51,674 bases of DNA from Lachnospiraceae bacterium (GCA_021201095.1 JAJQFO010000158.1:1-51674); one strand, 5' to 3'. Positions 8,468 to 17,553 are shown, counted from the first letter of the stretch. Numbers and translations: made by a program. The notes: a model not told the origin generated them from the sequence alone.

Positions 8468-9406
8468 ATGGAAATAATTACAAGTACAGCAAATGCCCGG
8501 GTGAAGCAGCTGATTCAGCTGCAGAAAAAGGCGAAGATGCGAAACGAGCAGGATGTGTTTGTGGTGGAAGGCATCAAAATGTTCCGGGAAATCCCCCCGG
8601 GACGCCTCATACAGACATTTGCATCGGAAAGCTTTTATCAAAAAAACGAATCGATGTTAAAGAACAGCAGTCCGCTGACGCTGCTGTCGGATCATGTGTT
8701 TGAAAGTGTGTCGGATACAAGGACTCCGCAGGGGGTCCTTGCTCTCGTACGGCAGTACCATTATGGGTTGGAGGATTTACTGGGCAGGAGTGCCCCGGGG
8801 TCTGGTTCTTCTCGTGCATCAGCGCAGTGCGAAGCTTATTTTGGAGCGCCCTTCGGATCCGCACAGTCTGGATGGACTGCTGCGGAAAAAACAGGAATGA
8901 AATCCATGGCGGAAAATCCGCTTGTACTGGCACTGGAAAACCTGCAGGATCCTGGCAATCTCGGCACCATCCTGCGCACGGCGGAGGGGGCCGGCGCGAC
9001 AGGCATTTTGCTCGGCCCTGGATGCGCAGATATTTACAATTCAAAAGTAATTCGCTCCACCATGGGGTCCGTTTATCGGATGCCTTTTTATTATACGGAC
9101 GATTTGCGGCGGGATATTCTTGTGCTGCGGGAAAAGGGCGTGTGCTGGCACGCGGCGCATCTGGAGGGCAGCGTCCCCTACGATGAGGCGGATTATTGCG
9201 GCCCGTCCGGCATATTAATAGGAAACGAAAGCAAGGGCCTCACCGCAGAGACAGCGGCACTCGCCGACCGGCGCGTCTGCATCCCCATGTGCGGCCAGGT
9301 GGAATCGTTAAATGCCGCCGTGGCGGCATCGATTCTTGTCTACGAGGCAAACCGGCAGCGGCGGAATACGGCGGGAAAGCGGGCTGAAAAGAGTCTGTGG
9401 AAGTGA
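8468..9406 (+). CDS. SpoU/TrmH-family RNA 2'-O-ribose methyltransferase
   Basis: S-adenosylmethionine-dependent RNA ribose methyltransferase of the SpoU (SPOUT) family, 312 residues. The N-terminal substrate-binding part (ITSTANARVKQLIQLQKKAK, then VVEGIKMFREI) is typical of the TsnR/RlmB-like group that methylates rRNA. The SPOUT knot motifs are NLQDPGNLGTILRTA, IRSTMGSVYRMPF, ILIGNESKGL and CIPMCGQVESLNAAVAASI. The exact RNA target cannot be told. ATG 8468 is taken as start because homologues begin at MEIITS; an upstream in-frame ATG at 8441 is possible. Between the two parts lies a Ser/Gly/Ala-rich insert (bases about 8785-8910) before ENPLVLALENL, one of several such inserts in this window. 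Confidence 0.88.
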   Translation: MEIITSTANARVKQLIQLQKKAKMRNEQDVFVVEGIKMFREIPPGRLIQTFASESFYQKNESMLKNSSPLTLLSDHVFESVSDTRTPQGVLALVRQYHYGLEDLLGRSAPGSGSSRASAQCEAYFGAPFGSAQSGWTAAEKTGMKSMAENPLVLALENLQDPGNLGTILRTAEGAGATGILLGPGCADIYNSKVIRSTMGSVYRMPFYYTDDLRRDILVLREKGVCWHAAHLEGSVPYDEADYCGPSGILIGNESKGLTAETAALADRRVCIPMCGQVESLNAAVAASILVYEANRQRRNTAGKRAEKSLWK

Positions 9407-9460
9407 TATTGAAAAGGATTCGCTGAGGGGAAAGCTGAGCCAGAAAAATAAAAAATGACG

Positions 9461-9489
9461 TTGACAGAACGTATGTTCGATAGTATAAT
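9461..9489 (+). promoter_or_regulatory. Consensus promoter with LexA (SOS) operator in the spacer, upstream of greA-uvrC
   Basis: Perfect -35 TTGACA (9461-9466) and -10 TATAAT (9484-9489) with a 17-base spacer. The spacer holds GAACGTATGTTC (9467-9478), which fits the Gram-positive LexA box CGAACRNRYGTTCG at every core position; only the first C differs. A repressor bound there would block RNA polymerase. The next genes on this strand are greA and uvrC, about 240 bases downstream of the expected transcript start. SOS control of UvrC is biologically sensible. The site is seen in sequence; regulation is inferred. Confidence 0.8.
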
Positions 9490-9547
9490 TGGCTTTATAG
9501 AATACGCATAAACGAAAAACGAAGAAACAACAGAAGACAATAACGAG

Positions 9548-9617
9548 TGAAAAGCTATGGATGAAAAGCTACGATTAAAAAGCTGTGGATGAAAAACTAC
9601 GGATGAAAAGCTACAGA
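9548..9617 (+). repeat. Five tandem 14-base repeats in the greA-uvrC leader
   Basis: Five contiguous units of about TGAAAAGCTAYGGA at 9548, 9562, 9576, 9590 and 9604, each differing by one to three bases. The period of 14 is not a codon multiple, so this is not a conserved peptide repeat. It lies inside the transcript expected from the LexA-controlled promoter. No spacers are present, so it is not a CRISPR array. The rest of the 9407-9736 gene-free stretch is AT-rich and holds the promoter and the inverted repeat at 9668-9707. Confidence 0.75.
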
Positions 9618-9667
9618 AATGCGTAATAAAAACGAAATCAGGAAACATAAAAATGCGAAATGGATAA

Positions 9668-9707
9668 TTTTAAGATAAAAAGACAGGAAACATGTAAAAT
9701 CTTAAAA
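9668..9707 (+). promoter_or_regulatory. Nine-base inverted repeat just before the greA ribosome site
   Basis: TTTTAAGAT (9668-9676) and ATCTTAAAA (9699-9707) form a perfect AT-rich stem with a 22-base loop, ending 12 bases before the greA ribosome site region AGAAAGAAGG (about 9719-9728). It could affect translation start or be a protein-binding site; no T-tract follows. Confidence 0.45.
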
Positions 9708-9736
9708 AGAAATAAGTAGAAAGAAGGCAATTTTCA

Positions 9737-10240
9737 ATGGGAGAGCAACTGACGGAATCGGATGTAAAGAAAATTCAGGAAGAGATCGAATACCGCAAGC
9801 TGGTAGTGCGCAAGCAGGAGATCGAGGCAGTCAAGGAAGCCCGCGCACACGGCGACCTGAGTGAGAATTTTGAGTATCATGAGGCAAAAAAGGATAAAAA
9901 CAGCAACGAGAGCCGTATCCGCTATCTGGAGCGGATGCTGAAGACAGCGCATGTGATTTCGGATAAGTCCAAAGACGACGAGGTCGGGATACACAATAAG
10001 GTGGAGGTCTATGTCGAGGAGGATGACGAGACCGAAGTCTATCGGATCGTGACTTCTATCCGCGGAAATTCTCTGGACGGCAGGATCAGCATTGAGTCCC
10101 CGATGGGAAAAGCATTACTGGGGCACAAGGTCGGCGACCGGGTGTATATTCAGGTCAATGAGAACTATGGGTATTATGTGGTGATCCGCAGCATTGACAA
10201 GACGGCGGATGAGGATGACGAGGAGATGCGGAAATATTGA
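9737..10240 (+). CDS. greA: Transcription elongation factor GreA
   Basis: Transcript cleavage factor of 167 residues that rescues backtracked RNA polymerase by acting through its secondary channel. The N-terminal coiled coil carries [22 protein letters not shown], with the acidic tip residues (Asp and Glu of GDLSEN) that position metal in the polymerase active site. The C-terminal FKBP-like domain includes [21 protein letters not shown], the usual GreA ending. It is slightly longer than typical (158) through an acidic tail [10 protein letters not shown]. The stop overlaps the uvrC start by four bases, so the two genes are translationally coupled. Both lie downstream of the LexA-type promoter at 9461. 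Confidence 0.93.
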   Translation: MGEQLTESDVKKIQEEIEYRKLVVRKQEIEAVKEARAHGDLSENFEYHEAKKDKNSNESRIRYLERMLKTAHVISDKSKDDEVGIHNKVEVYVEEDDETEVYRIVTSIRGNSLDGRISIESPMGKALLGHKVGDRVYIQVNENYGYYVVIRSIDKTADEDDEEMRKY

Positions 10241-12153
10241 GTGAGAATGGCGGCTCGACCTTTAACATTGAAGAGGAGCTTAAGAAGCTCCCGGGGCGGC
10301 CCGGCGTGTATATCATGCATGACGCGCGGGATACGATTATCTATGTGGGCAAGGCAATCAGCCTGAAGAACCGGGTGCGTCAGTATTTTCAGACCAGCCG
10401 CAATAAGGGACCGAAGATCGAGCAGATGGTGAGCCGGATCAGCCGGTTTGAATATATCGTGACGGATTCGGAGCTGGAGGCGCTTGTCCTGGAGTGCAAC
10501 CTGATTAAGGAACACCGTCCGAAGTACAACACGATGCTGAAGGATGATAAAAGCTATCCCTTTATCAAGGTAACGGTCGGGGAAGCGTTTCCCCGCGTCG
10601 TGTTTTCACGTGATATGAAAAAGGATAAATCCAGATATTTCGGCCCGTATACAAGCGCCGGCGCAGTCAAGGACACGATTGAACTGATCAACCGGCTGTA
10701 TAAAATAAGAAACTGTACACTTTCTTTACCGCGTGACATAGGAAAAGACCGCGCGTGCCTGTATTATCATATCGGGCAGTGCCCGGCGCCCTGTCAGGGA
10801 CTGATCAGCCAGGAGGAATACCGGAAATCGGTCGACGCGGCGCTGGAGTTTTTAAATGGGAATTACGCGCCGGTGCTGGATGACCTGCAGCGGCAGATGG
10901 AGGAGGCTTCAGAGGCACTGGATTTTGAAAAGGCGATCCAGTACCGGGATCTGATCAGCAGCGTGCGCCAGGTCGCGCAGCGACAGAAGATCACACATGA
11001 AGACGGCGAGGACAAGGACGTGCTGGCGATGGCAGTGGACGGCAGCGACGCGGTAGTGCAGGTGTTTTTTATCCGCGGCGGCAAGATGATCGGCAGAGAT
11101 CATTTTTATCTGCGGGTCGCCCCGCATGATACGAAGGGCACGATCCTGAGCAGCTTTATCAAGCAATACTATGCCGGGACGCCGTTTGTGCCGCGTGAGT
11201 TGATGCTGGAGACGGAGATTGAAGACCACGAGGTGGTTGAACAGTGGCTGACGCAGAAGCGCGGGCAGAGAGCTTACCTGCGCGTCCCAAAGAAGGGCAC
11301 GAAGGAAAAGCTTGTGGAGATGGCTGCAGAGAATGCGGCGATCGTCCTCCGTCAGGACCGTGAGCGGATCAAGCGCGAGGAAGGCCGCACCATCGGCGCC
11401 GTGCATGAAATTGAACAGCTGCTCGGCATTGACCGGGCGATGCGGATGGAGGCTTACGATATTTCCAATATCAGCGGCTTTGAGTCCGTAGGCTCGATGA
11501 TCGTCTACGAAAAAGGCAAGCCGAAGCGCGGCGATTACCGCAAATTTAAAATAAAGACGGTGCAGGGACCGGACGACTATGCGAGTATGGAAGAGGTGCT
11601 CACCCGCCGCTTTGAGCATGGCCTGAGGGAACGCCGTGAGCTGGATGAAAAGGGCATGGGCTATGAGATGGGCAGCTTCAGCCGGTTCCCGGACCTGCTG
11701 CTGATGGATGGCGGGCGCGGTCAGGTAAACGTCGCACTTCGGGTGCTGGAAAACCTGGGCATTTCTGTTCCGGTCTGCGGCATGGTGAAGGATGACTATC
11801 ACCGCACACGCGGCATTTATTTTGAAAATGTAGAGCTGCCGATCGACACGCATTCGGAGGCTTTTCACCTGATTACACGTATACAGGACGAAGCACACCG
11901 CTTCGCGATTGAATATCACCGCAGCCTGCGCAGCAAAAGTCAGGTGCATTCTCTTCTGGACGAGATTGATGGGATCGGTCCGGCCCGCCGCAAGGCGCTG
12001 ATGCGGACCTTCAAGTCCCTGGAAGCCATCCGGGATGCATCATTGGAAGAGCTTTCTGCCGCGCCGTCCATGAATCAGCGGAGTGCGCAGAAGGTATACG
12101 ATTATTTTCACGGAGAAGCGCAGAGCGGAGCGCAGATTGAGGAAGAGAGCTGA
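10237..12153 (+). CDS. uvrC: Excinuclease ABC subunit C (UvrC)
   Basis: UvrC makes the two incisions of nucleotide excision repair together with UvrA and UvrB. It has 638 residues, near the family norm. The N-terminal GIY-YIG nuclease reads [20 protein letters not shown] with the RVRQYF arginine. Conserved cysteines follow in [13 protein letters not shown], then the UVR domain that contacts UvrB ([13 protein letters not shown]), an RNase H-like second nuclease ([27 protein letters not shown]), and a helix-hairpin-helix end ([16 protein letters not shown]). It begins with TTG at 10237, whose last bases form the greA stop; AGGAG lies about 12 bases upstream. Placement behind a LexA-box promoter implies DNA-damage induction. 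Confidence 0.95.
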   Translation: MSENGGSTFNIEEELKKLPGRPGVYIMHDARDTIIYVGKAISLKNRVRQYFQTSRNKGPKIEQMVSRISRFEYIVTDSELEALVLECNLIKEHRPKYNTMLKDDKSYPFIKVTVGEAFPRVVFSRDMKKDKSRYFGPYTSAGAVKDTIELINRLYKIRNCTLSLPRDIGKDRACLYYHIGQCPAPCQGLISQEEYRKSVDAALEFLNGNYAPVLDDLQRQMEEASEALDFEKAIQYRDLISSVRQVAQRQKITHEDGEDKDVLAMAVDGSDAVVQVFFIRGGKMIGRDHFYLRVAPHDTKGTILSSFIKQYYAGTPFVPRELMLETEIEDHEVVEQWLTQKRGQRAYLRVPKKGTKEKLVEMAAENAAIVLRQDRERIKREEGRTIGAVHEIEQLLGIDRAMRMEAYDISNISGFESVGSMIVYEKGKPKRGDYRKFKIKTVQGPDDYASMEEVLTRRFEHGLRERRELDEKGMGYEMGSFSRFPDLLLMDGGRGQVNVALRVLENLGISVPVCGMVKDDYHRTRGIYFENVELPIDTHSEAFHLITRIQDEAHRFAIEYHRSLRSKSQVHSLLDEIDGIGPARRKALMRTFKSLEAIRDASLEELSAAPSMNQRSAQKVYDYFHGEAQSGAQIEEES

Positions 12154-12178
12154 GAAACTCCGCAGCTTTCCCTTTTTT
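12148..12178 (+). terminator. Possible weak terminator after uvrC
   Basis: AGCTG (12148-12152) pairs with CAGCT (12163-12167), followed by TTCCCTTTTTT. The stem is only five pairs, so termination would be weak. Confidence 0.35.
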
Positions 12179-12181
12179 GTC

Positions 12182-12210
12182 TGGACAAAGCAGGGATAAT
12201 CGAGTACAAT
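12182..12210 (+). promoter_or_regulatory. Candidate promoter for hprK-glcK
   Basis: TGGACA (12182-12187), 17-base spacer, TACAAT (12205-12210), about 145 bases ahead of hprK. An inverted pair ACTGT/ACAGT lies just downstream (about 12233-12250) and might be an operator; no regulator is identified. Confidence 0.5.
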
Positions 12211-12354
12211 TTAGGTTATTCTACTGTGAAAACTGTGATTTTTTAACAGTGGCCGTGTTTTCATGTACCGTTATGTATGAACAGCAGCCGCGCTTTCGCA
12301 TTCCATTAAAGTATTGAGCGTGAATTGAAATGAATATATGAAAGGAAGGGACAT

Positions 12355-13302
12355 ATGCCGACAGCCAGTGTACCTCTGCAGAAAATTGCAGATAAAATGA
12401 ATCTGACCAACCTGACTCCGGAGATTGATATTTCCAACAAAAAGGTTGTCACTTCGGAGATTAACCGCCCGGCCCTGCAGCTGACCGGGTACTTTGACCA
12501 CTTTTATTCTGAGCGTGTGCAGATTATCGGGTATGTGGAATATACTTATCTGGAACACCTTTCCAGAGAGACGAAGGTTCCTGTGTATGAAAAGTTTTTA
12601 TCCTACAATGTACCCTGCATCATTTATACGACCATGACAGAGCCGGACGAGGACATGCTCCGTCTGGCGAAGCAGCATGAGGTGCCTGTTTTTATCACAG
12701 AGCAGACGACATCAGGCTTTATGGCGGAGATCATCCGCTGGCTGAATGTGGAGCTGGCGCCGTGCATCTCCATTCACGGGGTGCTGGTTGACGTGTATGG
12801 CGAGGGCATCCTGATCATGGGCGAGAGCGGGATCGGAAAAAGTGAGGCTGCGCTGGAGCTGATTAAGCGTGGACACCGCCTGGTGACGGACGATGTAGTG
12901 GAAATCCGCAAGGTCAGCGATGCGACGCTGATCGGTGCTTCTCCGGATATTACGCGGCATTTCATTGAGCTGAGGGGCATCGGCATTATTGATGTGAAGA
13001 CCCTGTTCGGTGTGGAGAGTGTGAAAAACACGCAGCAGATCGATTTGGTGATCAAGCTGGAGGAGTGGAGCCGTGACAAGGAATACGACCGCCTTGGCCT
13101 GGAGGAGGAGTACACGGAGTTTTTGGGAAATAAGGTGGTGTGCCACTCTCTGCCGATCCGCCCGGGACGGAATCTTGCCGTGATCGTGGAAGCGGCGGCG
13201 GTCAACCACAGACAGAAAAAGATGGGCTACAATGCGGCGCAGGAGTTGTACAACCGTGTACAGAACAGCCTGATGAAAAATTCACAGAAGAAGGAGCAGT
13301 GA
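12355..13302 (+). CDS. hprK: HPr kinase/phosphorylase
   Basis: Bifunctional enzyme that phosphorylates the PTS carrier HPr on a serine and removes that phosphate, setting carbon catabolite repression in Gram-positives. It has 315 residues, the standard size. The N-terminal domain (through YNVPCIIYTT) is followed by the catalytic domain with SIHGVLVDVYGEGILI, Walker A GESGIGKS (about residue 155), DDVVEIR, and the family signature ELRGIGIIDVKTLFG. It starts at ATG 12355 after GAAAGGAAGGG. The ROK glucokinase starts three bases after its stop, so both sit in one sugar-control operon. Confidence 0.96.
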   Translation: MPTASVPLQKIADKMNLTNLTPEIDISNKKVVTSEINRPALQLTGYFDHFYSERVQIIGYVEYTYLEHLSRETKVPVYEKFLSYNVPCIIYTTMTEPDEDMLRLAKQHEVPVFITEQTTSGFMAEIIRWLNVELAPCISIHGVLVDVYGEGILIMGESGIGKSEAALELIKRGHRLVTDDVVEIRKVSDATLIGASPDITRHFIELRGIGIIDVKTLFGVESVKNTQQIDLVIKLEEWSRDKEYDRLGLEEEYTEFLGNKVVCHSLPIRPGRNLAVIVEAAAVNHRQKKMGYNAAQELYNRVQNSLMKNSQKKEQ

Positions 13303-13305
13303 GAG

Positions 13306-14241
13306 ATGGAAAAATATTGTTTTGGCATAGACGTTGGCGGCACAACCATTAAATGCGGGCTTTTTGATACGGAGGGGACGGTACTTGATAAGTGGGAGAT
13401 TCCGACCCGGATGGAGGAAAACGGCAGTCACATTCTGCCGGATGTAGCGGAGACGGTTCTGGCAAAGATCGCAGAAAAAGGTATTGCGAAGGAAGAAGTG
13501 GCCGGAGTCGGCATTGGGATCCCGGGGCCGGTCAATGAAGCTGGCGAGGTGCCGGTGGCGGTCAACCTTCACTGGGGCTATGTACATATCGTGAAGGAGC
13601 TCGGAGCGCTGACGGGCCTGAAGGTAAAAGCCGGTAATGACGCGAACGTGGCGGCTCTCGGCGAGCTCTGGAAGGGCGGCGGCGCCGGCTGCCAGGATAT
13701 GATCATGGTAACACTCGGCACCGGCGTAGGCGGAGGCATTATCCTGGGCGGAAAGATTCTGGCCGGTGCGCATGGTGCTGCGGGCGAGATTGGCCACGCG
13801 CATGTGAAAGACAATATGGAGGAAGCCTGCAACTGCGGCAACCACGGCTGCCTGGAGCAGCTGGCATCCGCCACAGGCATTGCGAATCTGGCTAAAAAAG
13901 CGCTGAGCGCCAGTGAGAAACCTTCTCTGATGCGCAAAGCGAAAAATGTTTCTGCAAAAACCGTTTTCGATGCGGTAAAAGAAGGCGATGAGCTGGCAAT
14001 TCAGGTTGCCGCAGAGTTTGGAAATTACCTTGGAAAAGCACTGGCTGTTTTTTCTGCGGTGGTAGATCCCGAGATCATTGTCATCGGAGGCGGTGTGTCA
14101 AAGGCCGGACCGGTTTTGCTGGACTATGTGACCGGACCTTTCCGGGAGCACTGCTTCCCGCCGTGCCGCGATACCAGATTTGCGCTGGCAACACTGGGGA
14201 ATGATGCAGGTATTTATGGAGCTGCGAAAATGCTGCTGTAA
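13306..14241 (+). CDS. glcK: ROK-family glucokinase
   Basis: Glucokinase of the ROK family, 311 residues, making glucose 6-phosphate in the cytosol. The ATP site reads GIDVGGTTIKCGL at the N-terminus; the sugar-binding catalytic region has GNDANVAALGELW and TLGTGVGGGIILGG. The zinc-binding ROK motif is GEIGHAHV followed by CNCGNHGCLEQLAS. The C-terminal PEIIVIGGGVSKAG and LGNDAGIYGAA complete the fold. It begins immediately after hprK, the gene order seen in many Lachnospiraceae, so sugar phosphorylation and catabolite control are expressed together. Confidence 0.94.
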   Translation: MEKYCFGIDVGGTTIKCGLFDTEGTVLDKWEIPTRMEENGSHILPDVAETVLAKIAEKGIAKEEVAGVGIGIPGPVNEAGEVPVAVNLHWGYVHIVKELGALTGLKVKAGNDANVAALGELWKGGGAGCQDMIMVTLGTGVGGGIILGGKILAGAHGAAGEIGHAHVKDNMEEACNCGNHGCLEQLASATGIANLAKKALSASEKPSLMRKAKNVSAKTVFDAVKEGDELAIQVAAEFGNYLGKALAVFSAVVDPEIIVIGGGVSKAGPVLLDYVTGPFREHCFPPCRDTRFALATLGNDAGIYGAAKMLL

Positions 14242-14291
14242 GGGTGGAATTGGACGGACGAAGGCACGAAGCGGATTGCGAGGTGAGGAAT

Positions 14292-14405
14292 ATGATGAAA
14301 TTTAACAATTCCAAAAAGAATCAGCGTATTGCGGCAATCATTATTGTTGTGATCATTGTGGCGATGGTGCTTGGGACCGTGGTGTCGGCATTATATATGT
14401 ATTAA
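14292..14405 (+). CDS. Small single-pass membrane protein (37 residues)
   Basis: Short open frame starting at a tandem ATG (14292/14295) after AGGTGAGGA. The product begins with a basic MMKFNNSKKNQR and continues as one hydrophobic helix, AAIIIVVIIVAMVLGTVVSA, ending LYMY. The good ribosome site, the positive-inside charge pattern and the position 50 bases after glcK support a real gene. It resembles the general form of small Firmicute membrane peptides, but I cannot assign a family. Function unknown. Confidence 0.65.
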   Translation: MMKFNNSKKNQRIAAIIIVVIIVAMVLGTVVSALYMY

Positions 14406-14559
14406 GCGTGCGAGTGTTAAAGGGGTACGATTCTGCGGATTGTTCTGTACTTCTCACGTTTGCATTCCGGATATCGTGTCTTTTGTATCATTCATTGCTG
14501 CGCGGGGAGCGCAGGAAAATTTTCAGATTTGTTTTTGTGAAATGTAAGAAGGGGATTGT

Positions 14560-16218
14560 ATGTTAAAAAAATTATTTAAGGGCTGCCTGTTACTGTGCAC
14601 GCTGCTTTTTTGCCCGCTCCTGGGATCCGCTGAGGGGACAGCAGTGATCAGCGACGGCGTATTTATCGGAGATCAGGATGTCAGCGGCATGACGGCGGAT
14701 GAGGCGCAGGCTTATGTGGAAAGCGAAGTGGAAACACTTGCGGCTACCACGATTACAATTCAGATGGGAGACGATTCGGTCACTGCGACCTGGGCTGATC
14801 TGGGACTGACCTGGACGAATACCGATCTGGTGCAGGAGATCAGTGAGCTGGGTACGACCGGAAACATCATCAAACGATATAAAGAGCAGAAGGATCTGGA
14901 AAACCAGAGTACCAATTATGAGATTGAATATGAGCTGGATGAGGACTCTGTAGAGGCATTTGTGGAATCACTGTCCGCATACAATTCGGAGCCGGTCGAG
15001 GGTTCGATTTATATGGATTCGAATGGATCACTCTGTGTAGAAGGCGGGACAGACGGTATGACGCTGGATGTGGACGCCACGCTTGTGAGTCTGAAAGAAT
15101 ACTTGTCGACCTGGGAATCCGGGGATGCCCTGATACAGGCGACGGCGGATACTGTGTCGCCGACGCTGACAGCAGAGCTGCTCAGTCAGATGACAGATGT
15201 GCTGGGGACTGCGACGACGAGCTATGCTTCTTCTACATCGAACCGGGCGCAGAACGTGCAGAATGGCACATCGAAGATTAACGGCACTCTGCTGATGCCG
15301 GGGGAGTCTTTTTCCGTGACGGAGGCGGTGGCCCCATTTACAGAGGAAAATGGCTACGCACTGGCTGCTTCTTATGAGGCCGGACAGGTAGTGGAGTCCT
15401 ATGGCGGCGGAATCTGCCAGGTGTCCACCACGCTGTACAATGCTGTCCTGAAGGCAGAATTGCAGGTGGATCAGAGACATAATCATACCATGCTGGTTTC
15501 CTATGTGGATCCGTCAAAGGACGCAGCGATTGCGGAAGGCCTCATGGATTTTGTTTTTACCAATAGTCTGGATTATCCGGTTTATATTGCGGGGAGTGCA
15601 TACTCGGGCACCCTGACATTTACGATCTACGGAGTGGAGACCAGAGCTTCCAATCGGACGATAGAACTCGTCAGTGAGACAATCAGCCAGACAGATCCGG
15701 CGTCCAACATCACACTCAGCGCAAATACGAGTCAGAATGTCGGCTACCTGGTCCAGGTGCAGAGCGCGCATCAGGGACTGAGCGCTGTACTCTGGAAGAA
15801 TATCTACATTGACGGCGTGCTGACGGATACTGTGCAGGTGAACAGCAGTACCTATACCGCTTCACCGGCTATTTACGAGGTCGGCGTGGCGACGAGCAAT
15901 ACTGCGCTGTCCTCCGCACTCTATACGGCGATTGCCGCAAATGACCTTTCTCAGGTGCAATACCTGATCACTTATGGGGTGGCTTCTGAGACTGAGAGCG
16001 AGGTAGAACAGACAGAAACGACGCAGAGCGAGACGACGCAGACAGAGACGGCTGTCCAGAGCGAGACAACGCAGACAGAGACAAGTGCACAGACGGAGAC
16101 AACCGCGCAGACTGAAACTGCTGCACAGACGGAGGCGGCTACCCAGACGGAAGCATCTGCAGATACGACAGCGGAAGCTACGGCGGAGACATCAGGAGAG
16201 ACTGTGGTAGTAGAGTAA
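14560..16218 (+). CDS. Secreted VanW-family protein with peptidoglycan-binding-like domain and Thr/Glu/Gln tail
   Basis: Exported protein of 552 residues. A signal peptide is clear (MLKKLFKGCLLLCTLLFC, cleavage near LGSAEG). Next comes a PG_binding_4-like region typical of YoaR/VanW proteins (IGDQDVSGMTADEAQAYVE; WADLGLTWTNTDLV). The VanW domain spans about residues 237-350, with GTLLMPGESFSV, ESYGGGICQVSTTLYNAVL and QRHNHTMLVSYVDPSKDAAI. The last 75 residues are a Thr/Glu/Gln/Ala repeat (QTETTQSETTQ) with no sortase motif or membrane anchor, likely an extended wall-associated tail. VanW proteins occur next to cell-wall functions, but their reaction is not established. The Thr/Glu composition matches linkers of the signalling proteins at 45-51 kb. 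Confidence 0.85.
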   Translation: MLKKLFKGCLLLCTLLFCPLLGSAEGTAVISDGVFIGDQDVSGMTADEAQAYVESEVETLAATTITIQMGDDSVTATWADLGLTWTNTDLVQEISELGTTGNIIKRYKEQKDLENQSTNYEIEYELDEDSVEAFVESLSAYNSEPVEGSIYMDSNGSLCVEGGTDGMTLDVDATLVSLKEYLSTWESGDALIQATADTVSPTLTAELLSQMTDVLGTATTSYASSTSNRAQNVQNGTSKINGTLLMPGESFSVTEAVAPFTEENGYALAASYEAGQVVESYGGGICQVSTTLYNAVLKAELQVDQRHNHTMLVSYVDPSKDAAIAEGLMDFVFTNSLDYPVYIAGSAYSGTLTFTIYGVETRASNRTIELVSETISQTDPASNITLSANTSQNVGYLVQVQSAHQGLSAVLWKNIYIDGVLTDTVQVNSSTYTASPAIYEVGVATSNTALSSALYTAIAANDLSQVQYLITYGVASETESEVEQTETTQSETTQTETAVQSETTQTETSAQTETTAQTETAAQTEAATQTEASADTTAEATAETSGETVVVE

Positions 16219-16236
16219 ACAGGAAAAGGCAGGCAT

Positions 16237-17499
16237 ATGCAGATGCAGACGGGAGAACTGACAGAATCAATTAAAAAGCGATCTGTTTTTAGACCTCTTC
16301 ACATGGAGGTAGTGAAAGCTTCCGGTTTGTGCAAGGAGGCTCTTCCAGGCCGGTCGGGGCTGGTCTGTTCCACTGTGGGACCACTGCCCGGCTATCGAAA
16401 AAGTCCCTGGCGGCAGGTGACAGCCGCTGCCAATGCGGTTGCCGCCCGCGGCGGAGTCCCTCTGGCAGTCAGTCTGCAGGGATTGCTTCCGACAACATAC
16501 GAGGAATCCCGCCTGCGTGAAGATATGAAAAAATTTGCTGCCGAAATACGAGAAAATGGATTACATGACGACAGGCTGCAGACAGATAGCTTGCAGGCCA
16601 ATGAGCTGCAGAGAGCCAATATCGGCAAAAATGGGGATCCGCCGGCAGGCGGACTGGAGGCCCGGGATGTACCGCTGGTTGCTGGACTGGAGATGCGGGA
16701 AGAGCAGCCGGCTGCTGAAATGGGAATGCAGAAGGATCCGCCGGCAGGCGGACTGGAGATTTTGGATGCCCAGATACAGGTGTCAGATCAGGTGTCTTTC
16801 CCGCAGTATTTTGTGACCTGCCTGGGAAGCACTCGTATCAATAATGGCAGTTTTCAGGTATGGGGAAAAGATATTGGGGAATGTCCCGAAAAACCACATA
16901 AGGCGGAAAAGCTGGCGGCATTAGAATCAATTTTTTTGCAGCCGGGGCAGGAGCTGATCCTTACCAGACAGATCGCCCTGGCAGGTACGGCGGCGATTGC
17001 GAGAGCCCGTGAGGAGGAATTGCTGCGGAAATTCCCGGCATGGCTGGTCGAGCGTGCAAAAGGCTTTGACCAGTGGATGTCTGTGAGGGATGCCGCAGAG
17101 ACTGTCAGAAGATTTGGAGTAAGGCAGGGAATTGCGGCCTGCCCGATGCACTGCCTGTCAGAGGGCGGGATCTTCAATGCTCTCTGGAAAATGGCAGAGA
17201 CCTCTCATGTCGGTCTGGAGATAAACCTGCGTGAGATTCCCATCAGGCAGGAAACCGTGGAAATCTGTGAGACTTTTGACATCAATCCCTATTACCTGTA
17301 TTCGGAGGGAGCGTTGCTGATCGGTACAGGCCAGGCGGCTCAATTACTCGGTGCTCTGCAGGACGCAGGGATCCCGGCGGCTGTGATCGGGCGGGCGACA
17401 GACAAAAATGACCGCCTCATTCATAACGGGGAAAATTGCAGATATCTGGATCGTCCGAAGCAGGACGAGCTGTGGAGATTTGGCAGCTATTTGGGATAG
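16237..17499 (+). CDS. PurM/HypE-like (AIR synthase-related) protein with large insert
   Basis: Protein of 420 residues resembling the AIR synthase/HypE superfamily, which binds ATP and activates substrates by phosphorylation. Seen: PGYRKSPWRQVTAAANAVAARGGVPLAVSLQGLLP (split here as a PurM-type N-terminal strand-helix), CLGSTRINNGSF, PGQELILTRQIALAGTAAIA, and C-terminal MHCLSEGGIFNALWKMAETSHVG plus INPYYLYSEGALLIG. Catalytic detail is unclear and the substrate is unknown; HypE-type hydrogenase maturation is possible but no other hyp gene is nearby. Residues about 110-185 are an insert containing two identical 25-base repeats (16635-16659 and 16734-16758, 99 bases apart), each with a CCGCC/GGCGG hairpin. 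Confidence 0.6.
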   Translation: MQMQTGELTESIKKRSVFRPLHMEVVKASGLCKEALPGRSGLVCSTVGPLPGYRKSPWRQVTAAANAVAARGGVPLAVSLQGLLPTTYEESRLREDMKKFAAEIRENGLHDDRLQTDSLQANELQRANIGKNGDPPAGGLEARDVPLVAGLEMREEQPAAEMGMQKDPPAGGLEILDAQIQVSDQVSFPQYFVTCLGSTRINNGSFQVWGKDIGECPEKPHKAEKLAALESIFLQPGQELILTRQIALAGTAAIARAREEELLRKFPAWLVERAKGFDQWMSVRDAAETVRRFGVRQGIAACPMHCLSEGGIFNALWKMAETSHVGLEINLREIPIRQETVEICETFDINPYYLYSEGALLIGTGQAAQLLGALQDAGIPAAVIGRATDKNDRLIHNGENCRYLDRPKQDELWRFGSYLG

Positions 17500-17553
17500 T
17501 AAGTTAGCGGCAGACCTTTGCCGCTGAAACATAATAGGAGGAGATATAGACTC

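Noticed and set aside
9548-9617. Type III antitoxin (ToxI-like) repeat array
   Set aside because: Units are only 14 bases, the array is 9 kb from the ToxN gene and lies in the greA-uvrC leader.
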